From contig NZ_VSFF01000011.1 in NCBI RefSeq assembly GCF_008085905.1, positions 1-64,000 of the forward strand: DNA of 64,000 bases, read 5' to 3'. The position numbers and the translations under genes were made by a program. Positions 1-7,924 of this stretch are shown here, one piece after another (positions within the stretch are counted from its first letter, which is position 1; every line of letters begins with the position of its first letter). Under the pieces are notes generated by a model. That model saw nothing but the letters and a program-made list of their open reading frames with translations. It was not told where the DNA came from and made no database searches. Source of the DNA: Actinomadura syzygii. GTDB lineage: Bacteria > Actinomycetota > Actinomycetes > Streptosporangiales > Streptosporangiaceae.

Positions 1-495
1 GGCCGCGGGCGCCGGCTCCGGCGCCGCGGGCGGCTGCTGCGGGGCCTGCTGCTGGGCCTGCTGGGCCGGGGCGGGCGCCGGGGACGGCGGCGCGGGCGGC
101 TGCTGCTGGGCGGGCGGCGGCCACGCGGCGGGCGGCGGGCCCTGCGGGGCCTCGGCCTGCGGCGCGGCGGCCTGCTCCTGCCGCGCCGGGTCCTGCTGCG
201 CGGGCTCCTGCTGCTGCTCCTCCGCCGCGGGGGCGCCGCCGCCGGACGGCGCGTCGCCCTCGTCGCCGATGACGGCCAGCTCCGCGCCGACCTCGACGGT
301 CTCGTCCTCGGCGACGGTGATGCTGGTCAGGATGCCCGAGGCGGGGGAGGGGATCTCGGTGTCGACCTTGTCGGTCGACACTTCGAGGAGCGGCTCGTCG
401 GTCTCGACGCGCTCGCCCTCCTTCTTGAGCCAGCGGGTGACGGTGCCCTCGGTGACGCTCTCGCCGAGCTGGGGCATGGTGACGGAGACCGGCAT
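1..495 (-). CDS. sucB: 2-oxoacid dehydrogenase E2 component (dihydrolipoamide acyltransferase), N-terminal part
   Basis: This is the N-terminal part of the acyltransferase core of the 2-oxoglutarate (or pyruvate) dehydrogenase complex; the rest lies beyond the window edge. The ATG at 495 opens a lipoyl domain of about 75 residues starting MPVSVTMPQLGESVTEGTV. The lipoylated lysine lies in the motif STDKVDTEIPSPASG. After it comes a long Ala/Pro/Gln-rich flexible linker, reaching the edge at base 1. The gene is followed upstream by lpd (35 bp away, same strand), giving an E3-E2 order. E2 substrate specificity cannot be decided without the catalytic domain, so sucB rather than aceF is a family guess based on synteny with mycobacterial dlaT/sucB. 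Confidence 0.85.
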   Translation of the reverse strand, partial: MPVSVTMPQLGESVTEGTVTRWLKKEGERVETDEPLLEVSTDKVDTEIPSPASGILTSITVAEDETVEVGAELAVIGDEGDAPSGGGAPAAEEQQQEPAQQDPARQEQAAAPQAEAPQGPPPAAWPPPAQQQPPAPPSPAPAPAQQAQQQAPQQPPAAPEPAPAA

Positions 496-530
496 GTCTC
501 AGCGACTCCTTCGAGATACTTGGCGGCTTG

Positions 531-1925
531 TCAGCCGTGTACGTGCAGTGGTTTGCCGGCGAGGGCGAGATGCGCCTCGCCGACCGCCTCGGACTGGGTC
601 GGGTGGGGGTGGATGAGCTGCGCGACCTCGCCGGGCAGCGCCTCCCAGTTGTAGATGAGCTGCCCCTCGGCGATCAGCTCGCCGACGCGCGCCCCGACCA
701 TGTGCAGGCCGAGGACGGGACCGTCCACGGCCGCGATCACCTTGACCTCGCCCTGCGTCCCAAGGATCTTGCTCTTGGGGTTGCCCGCGAGGTCGTAGGT
801 GACTTCCTTGATCTCGTACCCGCGTTCGCGGGCCGTGGCCGACGTGATGCCGACCGAGGCCACCTCGGGGTCGGAGTAGGTGATGCGGGGGACGCCGTCG
901 TAGTCGATCGGGGCCGGGCCGAGCCCGGCGAGCCGCTCGGCGACGAGGATCCCCTCGGCGAAGCCGACGTGCGCGAGCTGCGGGGACGGGATCAGGTCGC
1001 CGACGGCGGAGATCGTGGGGACGCTCGTCCGGCAGTACTCGTCGACCTTGACGAACCCGCGCTCGGTCTCGACGCCGGCCTCGGCGAGGCCGATGCCGTC
1101 GGAGACCGGCCCGCGGCCGACCGCGACGAGCAGCAGCTCGGCGTCGATGTTCTTGCCGCCTTCGAGGGTGACGGACACGCCGCCCTGCGTCGGCTTGGCG
1201 CCCTCGAAGCGGGTGCCGACCTCGAACTTGATGCCGCGCTTGCGGAAGGCGCGCTCCAACCGCTTGGAGCTGGACTCCTCCTCCAGCGGCAGCAGGTGCG
1301 GCAGCGCCTCGACGATCGTGACGTCCGCGCCGAACGAGCGCCACACGCTGGCGAACTCGACGCCGATCACGCCGCCGCCGAGGATCACCACCGAGCCGGG
1401 GACGCGGTCGAGCCGCAGCGCGTGGTCGCTGGAGATGACGCGCTCGCCGTCGATCTCCAGGCCGGGCAGCGTCTTCGGCTGCGAGCCGGTGCCGAGCACG
1501 ATGTGCGCGCCCTCAAGGGTGCGGGCCTGCCCGTCGGCGGTGACGACCTCGACCGTGGTGGGGCCGGTGAGCCGCCCGGTGCCGTGCACGACCTCGATGC
1601 CCCGGGTCTTGATCAGCCCGGTGAGGCCCTTGACGGTCGTGGAGACGACCTTGTCCTTGTAGGCGTTCACGCCCGCCACGTCGATGCCCTCGAAGGTGGC
1701 CTTCACGCCGAACTTGGCGGCCTCGCGGGACTGGTCGGCGATCTCCGCCGCGTGCAGCAGCGCCTTGGTCGGGATGCAGCCGCGGTTGAGGCAGGTGCCG
1801 CCCAGGGACTCGTCCCGCTCGATCAGCGCGACGGACTTGCCGAGCTCGGCGGCGCGCAGCGCGCACGCGTATCCGCCGCTGCCGGCTCCCAGGACGACGA
1901 TGTCGAAGGGGCCGCTGTTGGCCAC
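531..1925 (-). CDS. lpdA: Dihydrolipoyl dehydrogenase (E3)
   Basis: FAD enzyme that reoxidises dihydrolipoyl groups of 2-oxoacid dehydrogenase complexes with NAD+. About 464 residues, normal for the family. Visible motifs are the FAD-binding GAGSGGYACALRAAELG near the N-terminus, the redox disulfide GGTCLNRGCIPTKALL, the NAD-binding GGGVIGVEFASVW, and the C-terminal HPHPTQSEA with the catalytic His-Glu region. The GTG at 1925 is chosen because AGGGAG lies six bases before it and the FAD motif follows directly; an ATG at 1973 would add an unlikely Arg-rich leader. It sits directly upstream of the E2 gene in the same direction. Confidence 0.95.
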   Translation of the reverse strand: MANSGPFDIVVLGAGSGGYACALRAAELGKSVALIERDESLGGTCLNRGCIPTKALLHAAEIADQSREAAKFGVKATFEGIDVAGVNAYKDKVVSTTVKGLTGLIKTRGIEVVHGTGRLTGPTTVEVVTADGQARTLEGAHIVLGTGSQPKTLPGLEIDGERVISSDHALRLDRVPGSVVILGGGVIGVEFASVWRSFGADVTIVEALPHLLPLEEESSSKRLERAFRKRGIKFEVGTRFEGAKPTQGGVSVTLEGGKNIDAELLLVAVGRGPVSDGIGLAEAGVETERGFVKVDEYCRTSVPTISAVGDLIPSPQLAHVGFAEGILVAERLAGLGPAPIDYDGVPRITYSDPEVASVGITSATARERGYEIKEVTYDLAGNPKSKILGTQGEVKVIAAVDGPVLGLHMVGARVGELIAEGQLIYNWEALPGEVAQLIHPHPTQSEAVGEAHLALAGKPLHVHG

Positions 1926-2115
1926 TGGACGCTCCCTTTCCCGGTGGTGGCGCCGCGTGGGTCGAGGCGCCATGGGCGCGGCGGGGCGCGACGTCTCCGG
2001 GCCCCCGCCGCCATGAGAAATCTATTCTGCTCTTCGTCAGGGCCGGTGGGCGGCCCCCCGTGGAATTCCGGTCCGTCCTTTTTCGGCGCGGCCTCTCCGG
2101 GGCGTCCCGGCCCGG

Positions 2116-3606
2116 TCAGAGGACGCCGGCCGCGAGGTCCTCGGCGATGGCGACGAGCGTGCGGGCGGCGGCGCCGGTGCCGCCCTTCGGGGTGTAGCCG
2201 TAGGGCTCTCCCTTGTTGAACGCCGGGCCCGCGATGTCGAGGTGGACCCACCGGACGCCGTCCGGCACGAACTCCTTGAGGAACGTCCCGGCGACGAGCA
2301 TGCCGCCCCAGCGCTCGCCGCTGATGTTGGCGATGTCGGCGACCGCGGAGTCGAGGCCCTTGCGCAGCTCGGCGGGCAGCGGCATCCCCCAGGCGGCCTC
2401 CCCGGCCCGGCCGGCCGCGGCGACGACCTTCTCGCGGACGTCGTCGTCGTTGGCCATCACGCCCGCGGTGCGGGTGCCGAGCGCGACGAGCTGCGCGCCG
2501 GTGAGGGTCGCGACGTCGACGAGCAGGTCGGGGGAGTCCTCGCCGGCGCGGACGATGGCGTCGGCCATGACGAGCCGCCCCTCGGCGTCGGTGTTGAGGA
2601 CCTCGACGGTCTTGCCGCCGTACATGCGCAGCACGTCGGACGGGCGCTGCGCGGTGCCGCTCGGCATGTTCTCGGCGATCGCGAGGTAGCCGACGACGTC
2701 GACCTTCGGCGCGAGCCGCGCGATGGCGGCGAGCGCGCCGAGCACCGCGGCGGCGCCGCCCATGTCGGACTTCATCCAGTCCATGGCCTCGGAGGGCTTG
2801 AGGGACAGGCCGCCGGAGTCGAACGTGATGCCCTTGCCGACGAGGGCGAGCGTCTTCGTCGCCTCGGGGTGGGAGTAGGCGAGCCGGACGAGCCGCGGCG
2901 GGTTGACCGAGCCCTGCCCGACGCCGACGATGCCGCCGTAGCCGCCCTCGACGAGGGCCTTCTCGTCCAGCACCTCGATGGACAGCCCGGTCTCCCCGGC
3001 GACGCGCTCGGCCTCACCGGCGAGGTCCTCGGGGGAGAGGTGGGACGGCGGCGTGTTGACGAGGTCGCGGACGAGCTTGATGGACTCGGCGAGCACCCGG
3101 GCCCGTTCGACGGCGTCCTCCGCGCCGGACGCGGACGCGCCGGGACCGGCGAGGCGGATCTCCTCGACCGGGTTCTTGTGCTTGTCGCCGGTGCGGTAGG
3201 CGTCGAAGGAGTAGGCGCCGAGCAGCGCGCCGAGCGCGACGGCGGCGACGTCGTCGGCGGAGTCGGCGGGCAGTGCGACGGCGACCCGGGCGGTGCCCGC
3301 GAGCGCGCGGACGGCGGCGCCCGCGGCGCGGCGGACGTCCTCGGCGGACGGGTCCTCGCCCAGCCCGACGGCGACGATCAACCTGGCGGCGACGGCGCCC
3401 AGCGCGGGCAGCTTCACGACCTCGCCGGGCTTGCCGGCGGCGCCGAGCGCGGCGAGGGCCTCGGCGAGGCGTCCGTCCAGCGCGGCGTCGAGGTCGGCGG
3501 CGCCCGCGGCCGGCGCGACCCCCTGCTCGGCCGGGGCGACCCCGATCACTACCGCGTCGACGTCAATGCTGGCAAGGGATGCGCCGTCAAGGCTGATGCT
3601 CGTCAC
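2116..3606 (-). CDS. pepA: Leucyl aminopeptidase (M17 family)
   Basis: Cytosolic di-metal aminopeptidase that removes N-terminal residues from peptides, mainly in peptide turnover. About 496 residues. The C-terminal catalytic half carries the M17 signature region NTDAEGRLVMADA, plus GKGITFDSGGLSLKP with metal-binding Lys/Asp and the DMGGAAAVLGA helix. The N-terminal macro-like domain is Ala-rich and divergent, as usual. GTG at 3606 is preferred; GGAGG lies about 16 bases upstream, which is long, so the in-frame ATG at 3660 remains possible. It belongs to the conserved block with lpd/sucB but is separated from lpd by 190 bp. Confidence 0.93.
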   Translation of the reverse strand: MTSISLDGASLASIDVDAVVIGVAPAEQGVAPAAGAADLDAALDGRLAEALAALGAAGKPGEVVKLPALGAVAARLIVAVGLGEDPSAEDVRRAAGAAVRALAGTARVAVALPADSADDVAAVALGALLGAYSFDAYRTGDKHKNPVEEIRLAGPGASASGAEDAVERARVLAESIKLVRDLVNTPPSHLSPEDLAGEAERVAGETGLSIEVLDEKALVEGGYGGIVGVGQGSVNPPRLVRLAYSHPEATKTLALVGKGITFDSGGLSLKPSEAMDWMKSDMGGAAAVLGALAAIARLAPKVDVVGYLAIAENMPSGTAQRPSDVLRMYGGKTVEVLNTDAEGRLVMADAIVRAGEDSPDLLVDVATLTGAQLVALGTRTAGVMANDDDVREKVVAAAGRAGEAAWGMPLPAELRKGLDSAVADIANISGERWGGMLVAGTFLKEFVPDGVRWVHLDIAGPAFNKGEPYGYTPKGGTGAAARTLVAIAEDLAAGVL

Positions 3607-3828
3607 GTAGCACGATGTTAGTCCTCCCGTTGACCGGTTTCGCCCTTTTGGATCAAGCATTGCCCGCCCTGGACCCGGGGTACGGCAAGGCGTGCCGAAG
3701 CCCCCTTCGCGGGCCCGGGGGAGGGCGCGGCGGCGCCCGGGGGGTGGCGGAACGGCCGGGGCGCGGCGTCCCGCCGCAGGTCGCGGGGGGTGCCGCGGAC
3801 GTTTTCCCTGGCGGAGCTCGTCCTCTAT

Positions 3829-3856
3829 TCACCTATTCCGATGGATTTAGTAGGTT
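3829..3856 (+). promoter_or_regulatory. Promoter and candidate operator of the GntR-flavoprotein operon
   Basis: An inverted repeat ACCTA-N15-TAGGT (3831-3835 and 3851-3855) lies immediately upstream of the GTG at 3863; with flanks it reads TTCACCTA...TAGGTTAA. A -35-like TTCACC (3829-3834) and -10-like TAGGTT (3851-3856) are 16 bp apart and would place transcription start at or next to the GTG. The repeat covers both elements, which suits autoregulation by the GntR product. There is no convincing Shine-Dalgarno, so a leaderless transcript is plausible. Inference only. Confidence 0.4.
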
Positions 3857-3862
3857 AACGCC

Positions 3863-4630
3863 GTGACCAGGACGAACTCCGCCGCCGGGCGGCTCACGCT
3901 GGCGGACGCGCGGCGGCTGCGCGCGGACCGCGCCCGGCAGGTCGCGGACGTGCTCCGCCGCCAGGTTCTGGACGGCCGGTTCGAGGGCGGCGCGCTGCCC
4001 GCCGAGGCCGACCTCGTCCGCGAGTTCGGCACGTCCCGCAACACGGTGCGGGAGGCGCTGGACCTGCTGCGCGCCGAGGGGCTCGTCGAGCGGTGCCCCG
4101 GCGTCGGCACGCTCGCCGTCGCCGCGAAGTACCCGCACGGGCTGGAGCGGCTGCTCGGCCTCGCCGAGACGCTGCGCGAGCACGGCGAGGTCGAGAACGA
4201 GGTCCGCACGACGGGGCTGATCACGCCGTCGACGGAGATCTCGGACCGGCTGCGGACGCCGCCGCGCGAACCGGTCGTCTACATCGAGCGGATCCGGCGG
4301 CTGAACGGGCTGCCGCTCTCGCTCGACCTCACCTACATCGCGCGCGACCTCGGGGAACCGCTGCTCGGCGAGGACCTCGCGCGCAACGACATCTTCGTCC
4401 TGCTCGAACGGATCGCCGGGCAGCGCCTCGGGCTGGCCGAGGTCACGCTGGAGGCCGTCAACGCCGACCCGCACTCGGCCGCGACCCTGGACGCCCCGCG
4501 CGGCGCGGCCCTGCTGATGCTCGAACGGCTCACCCATCTCGCGGACGGCCGTCCCGTCGACCTGGAGTTCATCCGGTTCCGCGGCGACCGCATCGCGATG
4601 AGCGGCACCCTGCGCCGCCCCCTTCCCTGA
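3863..4630 (+). CDS. GntR-family regulator, HutC/UTRA type
   Basis: Ligand-responsive DNA-binding regulator of 255 residues. The N-terminal winged helix-turn-helix (about residues 20-85) contains LPAEADLVREFGTSRNTVREAL, typical of GntR proteins; the C-terminal about 150 residues match a UTRA ligand domain, with paired segments around VYIERIRRLNGLPLSLDLTY and LEFIRFRGDRIAMS. It starts with GTG and heads a run of six same-strand genes encoding a ferredoxin, an ABC importer and a flavoprotein, so it most likely senses the imported compound or a product. The ligand is unknown. An inverted repeat covers its own promoter. Confidence 0.88.
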   Translation: MTRTNSAAGRLTLADARRLRADRARQVADVLRRQVLDGRFEGGALPAEADLVREFGTSRNTVREALDLLRAEGLVERCPGVGTLAVAAKYPHGLERLLGLAETLREHGEVENEVRTTGLITPSTEISDRLRTPPREPVVYIERIRRLNGLPLSLDLTYIARDLGEPLLGEDLARNDIFVLLERIAGQRLGLAEVTLEAVNADPHSAATLDAPRGAALLMLERLTHLADGRPVDLEFIRFRGDRIAMSGTLRRPLP

Positions 4631-4669
4631 CGCGCCCCGACGCGCCTTCCTTCCCGACTGGAGCACCCC

Positions 4670-4897
4670 ATGTCCCTGGTGGAGAACCGCGCCGACGTCC
4701 CGGTGACGGTGGACGAGGCCCTCTGCATCGACGGCTGCACGCTGTGCATCGACGTCTGCCCGCTGGACGCGCTGGCCGTCCACCCCGAGACCGGCAAGGC
4801 GTACATGCACGTCGACGAGTGCTGGTACTGCGGCCCGTGCGCGGACCGCTGTCCGACCGGGGCCGTGACCGTGAACATGCCGTACCTCCTGCGCTGA
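4670..4897 (+). CDS. Small two-cluster 4Fe-4S ferredoxin, AprB-like
   Basis: A 75-residue iron-sulfur electron carrier with two four-cysteine motifs. The first is C19, C23, C26 and C30, i.e. CX3CX2CX3CP; the second is C51, C54, C57 and C61, the standard CX2CX2CX3CP. The extra residue in the first motif is real in the DNA (TGC ATC GAC GGC TGC). The protein resembles the iron-sulfur part of adenylylsulfate reductase beta subunits but lacks their C-terminal tail. GGAG stands before the ATG. It lies 39 bp after the regulator and 11 bp before the binding protein, so it probably passes electrons to or from the flavoprotein at the end of the operon. Confidence 0.87.
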   Translation: MSLVENRADVPVTVDEALCIDGCTLCIDVCPLDALAVHPETGKAYMHVDECWYCGPCADRCPTGAVTVNMPYLLR

Positions 4898-4908
4898 AGG
4901 ACGCCCCA

Positions 4909-6333
4909 ATGAGACGCCCGATGAGAAGGCCGTTCGTTTTCGCGCTCCTCCCCCTGCTCGCCGGCTGCACCGTCGCGGGCAACGCGTCCGGCGGGGGCGG
5001 GTCCGGGGAGATCGTCGTGGGCTACCAGTCCAAGACCATCAACACCGTCACCGCCGGGACCCTCCTGCGCTCGCTCGGCTACTTCGACAAGCGCCTGAAG
5101 GAGGTGGGCGGGAAGCACTCCGTCGTCTGGCGCGACTACGACACCGGCGCGCCGATCACCGCGCAGATGCTCGCCGGGAAGATCGACATCGGCTCGATGG
5201 GCGACTACCCGCTGCTGATCAACGGGTCGCGGGCGCAGGCGCAGGGCGGCGACGCCGAGACCGAGTGGGTGTCGGTCACCGGCTACAACCTGCGCGGCTC
5301 GCTGAACGGCGTGGTCGTCGCGCCCGGCTCGAAGGCGAAGACGCTGCGCGACCTGAAGGGCGGGACGGTCTCCGCCAGCGTCGGATCGGCCGGGCACGGG
5401 ACGTTCGTCCGGGCGGCCCGCAAGTACGGGCTCGACCCGTCCAAGGACGTGAAGGTGGAGAACCAGCAGCCGACCGTGGGGGCGTCCGCGCTCCAGGCGG
5501 GCAGCGCGGACGCCTTCGCCCAGTTCGTCGCCTGGCCCGGACTCCTGGTGAACAAGGGCCAGGCCAGGTTGCTCTACGACGGCGGCGACCTGAACGTCCC
5601 GACGTTCCACGGCGTGGTCGTCCGCAAGGGCTACGCGAAGGAGAAGCCCGAGATACTGCAGGCGTTCTTGCAGGCGCAGATCGACGCGACGAACTACCTG
5701 CACGCCCACCCGTTGCAGGCGGCGGAATCGGTGGCGGCGACGACCGGCCTGCCCGTCGAGACCGTGTACCTCTACAACGGCGCGGGCGGCGTGGCGACGT
5801 TCGACCCCACCATCAAGAAGGAACTGCGGGCCGCGTTCGTCCAGGACGTGCCGTTCCTCAAGTCGCTAGGCGTCATCCAGACGCCGCTCAAGGTGGACCC
5901 GTTCGTCAACGACGCCTACATCAGGAAAGTGGTCGGGCCGTCCTACGACCAGGAGTCCGCCTCCACCGTGAACCCGGCCGCCATCACCGGCGACGACTCT
6001 GTCTGCAAGAAAAAGGTGGACGACCCCAAGACCGCCGGTGAGGTGTGGGTGAAGGGCGAGCCCACGACCCGTCCCGTGGCCGACCCCGTGTGCCTGTTGA
6101 AGAACGTCCGGGCGTTGCAGGGCGAAGGCAAGCAGATCAGGGCCGTCTACATCCCCGACGCCGCCGCCGGGACGCGCTGGTTCGCCGACAAGGACGTCTG
6201 GGTCGAGGACCCGTCCGCGAAGGGCGGGCAACGGTTCAAGCCGTTCGCGACGCCGGAGGGCGCGCAGAAGTACGTGTCCGCGCACTCGGGGGCGAAGGTC
6301 GTCCCGTACGCCGAGGCGGTGCGGCGCGCATGA
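4909..6333 (+). CDS. NitT/TauT-type ABC importer binding lipoprotein with C-terminal NosL-like domain
   Basis: Extracytoplasmic solute-binding lipoprotein of 474 residues; the usual length for nitrate/sulfonate/taurine binding proteins is about 320-360. The lipobox is LLAGC with C20 as the lipidated residue. Residues about 33-355 look like an SsuA/TauA/NMT1-type domain (MLAGKIDIGSMGDYPLL; LRDLKGGTVSASVGSAGHG). The extra C-terminal 80 or so residues begin near ADPVC (C395) and contain AVYIPDAAAGTRWFADKDVW, then RFKPFATPEGAQKYV and AKVVPYAEA, which resembles NosL, a copper-binding lipoprotein fold. The NosL CxxC-Met motif is not intact. GAAGGA precedes the ATG. It overlaps the permease gene by 4 bp. 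Substrate unknown; sulfonate-like organosulfur or related anion is inference. Confidence 0.85.
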   Translation: MRRPMRRPFVFALLPLLAGCTVAGNASGGGGSGEIVVGYQSKTINTVTAGTLLRSLGYFDKRLKEVGGKHSVVWRDYDTGAPITAQMLAGKIDIGSMGDYPLLINGSRAQAQGGDAETEWVSVTGYNLRGSLNGVVVAPGSKAKTLRDLKGGTVSASVGSAGHGTFVRAARKYGLDPSKDVKVENQQPTVGASALQAGSADAFAQFVAWPGLLVNKGQARLLYDGGDLNVPTFHGVVVRKGYAKEKPEILQAFLQAQIDATNYLHAHPLQAAESVAATTGLPVETVYLYNGAGGVATFDPTIKKELRAAFVQDVPFLKSLGVIQTPLKVDPFVNDAYIRKVVGPSYDQESASTVNPAAITGDDSVCKKKVDDPKTAGEVWVKGEPTTRPVADPVCLLKNVRALQGEGKQIRAVYIPDAAAGTRWFADKDVWVEDPSAKGGQRFKPFATPEGAQKYVSAHSGAKVVPYAEAVRRA

Positions 6334-7136
6334 GCGGACTGCACCGCACCCGGCCCCGCCGCGACGGGCTGTACCGGTGGCCCGTCCGGGCGGCGTCGCT
6401 GCTGGCCGCGCTCGGCGTGTGGCAGCTCGTCACCGCCGCCGACCTGCGCGTCTGGGTGCGCTTCGACCGGTTCCCCGGCCCGGTGGACGTGGTCCGGGAG
6501 TTCGGCAGGCAGGTCGAGCACGGGCAGTACTGGCAGGACGTCACGCAGAGCCTCGTGCGGATCCTCACCGGGTTCGCGCTGGCGGCCGTCCTCGGCGTCG
6601 CGCTCGGCGTCGCCACCGGGCGCTCCCGCTGGGTGGGGGACGTCCTGCAGCCGCTGTTCGAGGTGGCCCGCCCGATCCCGGCGATCGCGCTCGTCCCCGT
6701 CGCGATCCTGCTGTTCCCCGCGAACGAGCAGGGGATCGTGTTCATCACGTTCGCGGCGGCGTTCTTCCCCGTCCTGGTCAGCACCAGGCACGCGGTCAAG
6801 GCGCTCCCGGTCGTCTGGGAGGACGCGGTCCGCACCCTCGGCGGCGGACGGTGGCGGGTGCTGGCCCGGGTCGTCCTGCCGGGGGTGCTGCCCGGCGTGT
6901 TCGGCGGCCTGTCCATCGGGATGGGCGTCGCGTGGATCTGCGTGATCTCCGCCGAGATGATCTCCGGCGACTTCGGCGTCGGCTACCGGACCTGGCAGGC
7001 GTACACGATCGTCGACTACCCCGGCGTGCTCGTCGGGATGGCGACCATCGGGCTGCTCGGCTGGCTCACCTCCGCGTCCGTGGAGCTGGCGGGCCGCCGC
7101 CTCACCCGATGGCTGCCGCGGGAGGGGGAGCGCTGA
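6330..7136 (+). CDS. ABC transporter permease, SsuC/TauC-like
   Basis: Membrane subunit of the importer, 268 residues with about six predicted transmembrane helices. The EAA-type cytoplasmic loop that docks the ATPase is visible around EDAVRTLGGGRWRVLARVVLP (six identities with the EAA-G-I/V-LP pattern). Family members import nitrate, taurine, aliphatic sulfonates or related small anions. The ATG overlaps the stop of the binding-protein gene (ATGA), and the stop overlaps the ATPase start (TGATG), so the three proteins are likely translationally coupled. Confidence 0.9.
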   Translation: MSGLHRTRPRRDGLYRWPVRAASLLAALGVWQLVTAADLRVWVRFDRFPGPVDVVREFGRQVEHGQYWQDVTQSLVRILTGFALAAVLGVALGVATGRSRWVGDVLQPLFEVARPIPAIALVPVAILLFPANEQGIVFITFAAAFFPVLVSTRHAVKALPVVWEDAVRTLGGGRWRVLARVVLPGVLPGVFGGLSIGMGVAWICVISAEMISGDFGVGYRTWQAYTIVDYPGVLVGMATIGLLGWLTSASVELAGRRLTRWLPREGER

Positions 7137-7924
7137 TGACTGGCGAAGCGCACCGGGGGGCGCGGGGGGGCGCCCCCTCGCAGGGAGCACCGCACCGGGG
7201 GGCGCGGCGCGGGCTGGCGCTGCGGGCCGAGCGGCTCACGCTCGGGTACGGCGGGCGGTCGGTCGTCGCCGGGCTCGACCTGGACGTCGCGCCGGGGGAG
7301 ATCCTCGTCGTGCTCGGGCCGTCCGGCTGCGGCAAGTCGACGCTGCTGCGCGCGTTCGCGGGGCTGCTGCGGCCGGTGTCCGGGGGCGTCCTCGCCGACG
7401 GCGCGGAGGTCTCCGGGCCGTCCGCCGACCGCGCGCTGATGTTCCAGGACGACGCCCTGCTGCCGTGGCGGACGGCGCGCCGCAACGTCGAGCTGGCGCT
7501 CGCCCTGCGCGGCGTGCCGCGCCGCGAGCGCCGCCGGGCCGCGCTCGGCTGGCTCGGCCGGGTCGGGCTCGCGGACGCGGCCGGGCGGCTGCCGCGCGAG
7601 CTGTCCGGCGGGATGCGGCAGCGCGTCCAGCTCGCCCGGACGCTCGCCGCCGGGCCACGCGCCGTCCTCATGGACGAGCCGTTCGGCGCCCTCGACGCGC
7701 AGACCCGCGCGTCCATGCAGCGGCTCCTCCTGGACGTGCTCGACGGCGCCCCCGCGACGGTCGTGTTCGTCACCCACGACGTGGACGAGGCGCTGCTGCT
7801 CGGGCACCGCGTCGTCGTCCTCGGCCCCGACGGGGTCGCGGCCGAGTTCCCCGTCCCGGCGTCCCGCGACGCGGTCCTCGCCGCGCTCGGCGCCGGTGCG
7901 TCTCGCCTGAAGGAGGCCGTCTGA
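7136..7924 (+). CDS. ABC transporter ATPase, SsuB/TauB-like
   Basis: Cytoplasmic ATP-hydrolysing subunit of the importer, 262 residues. Walker A is GPSGCGKSTLLRA, the Q-loop lies in ALMFQDDALLPWR, the ABC signature is LSGGMRQRV, Walker B is AVLMDEPFGALD, and the switch histidine is in VFVTHDVDEA. All catalytic elements are intact. The N-terminal 20 residues are low-complexity and contain an in-frame 14-codon duplication (HRGARG/HRGARR). One-base overlaps link it to the permease before and the flavoprotein after. Confidence 0.93.
   Translation: MTGEAHRGARGGAPSQGAPHRGARRGLALRAERLTLGYGGRSVVAGLDLDVAPGEILVVLGPSGCGKSTLLRAFAGLLRPVSGGVLADGAEVSGPSADRALMFQDDALLPWRTARRNVELALALRGVPRRERRRAALGWLGRVGLADAAGRLPRELSGGMRQRVQLARTLAAGPRAVLMDEPFGALDAQTRASMQRLLLDVLDGAPATVVFVTHDVDEALLLGHRVVVLGPDGVAAEFPVPASRDAVLAALGAGASRLKEAV
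7149..7207 (+). repeat. 17-bp direct repeat inside the ATPase N-terminus
   Basis: The sequence CGCACCGGGGGGCGCGG occurs at 7149-7165 and again at 7191-7207, a period of 42 bp (14 codons). It duplicates the peptide HRGAR in the non-conserved N-terminal extension of the ATPase. It is probably a slippage or recombination duplication without functional meaning. Confidence 0.8.
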
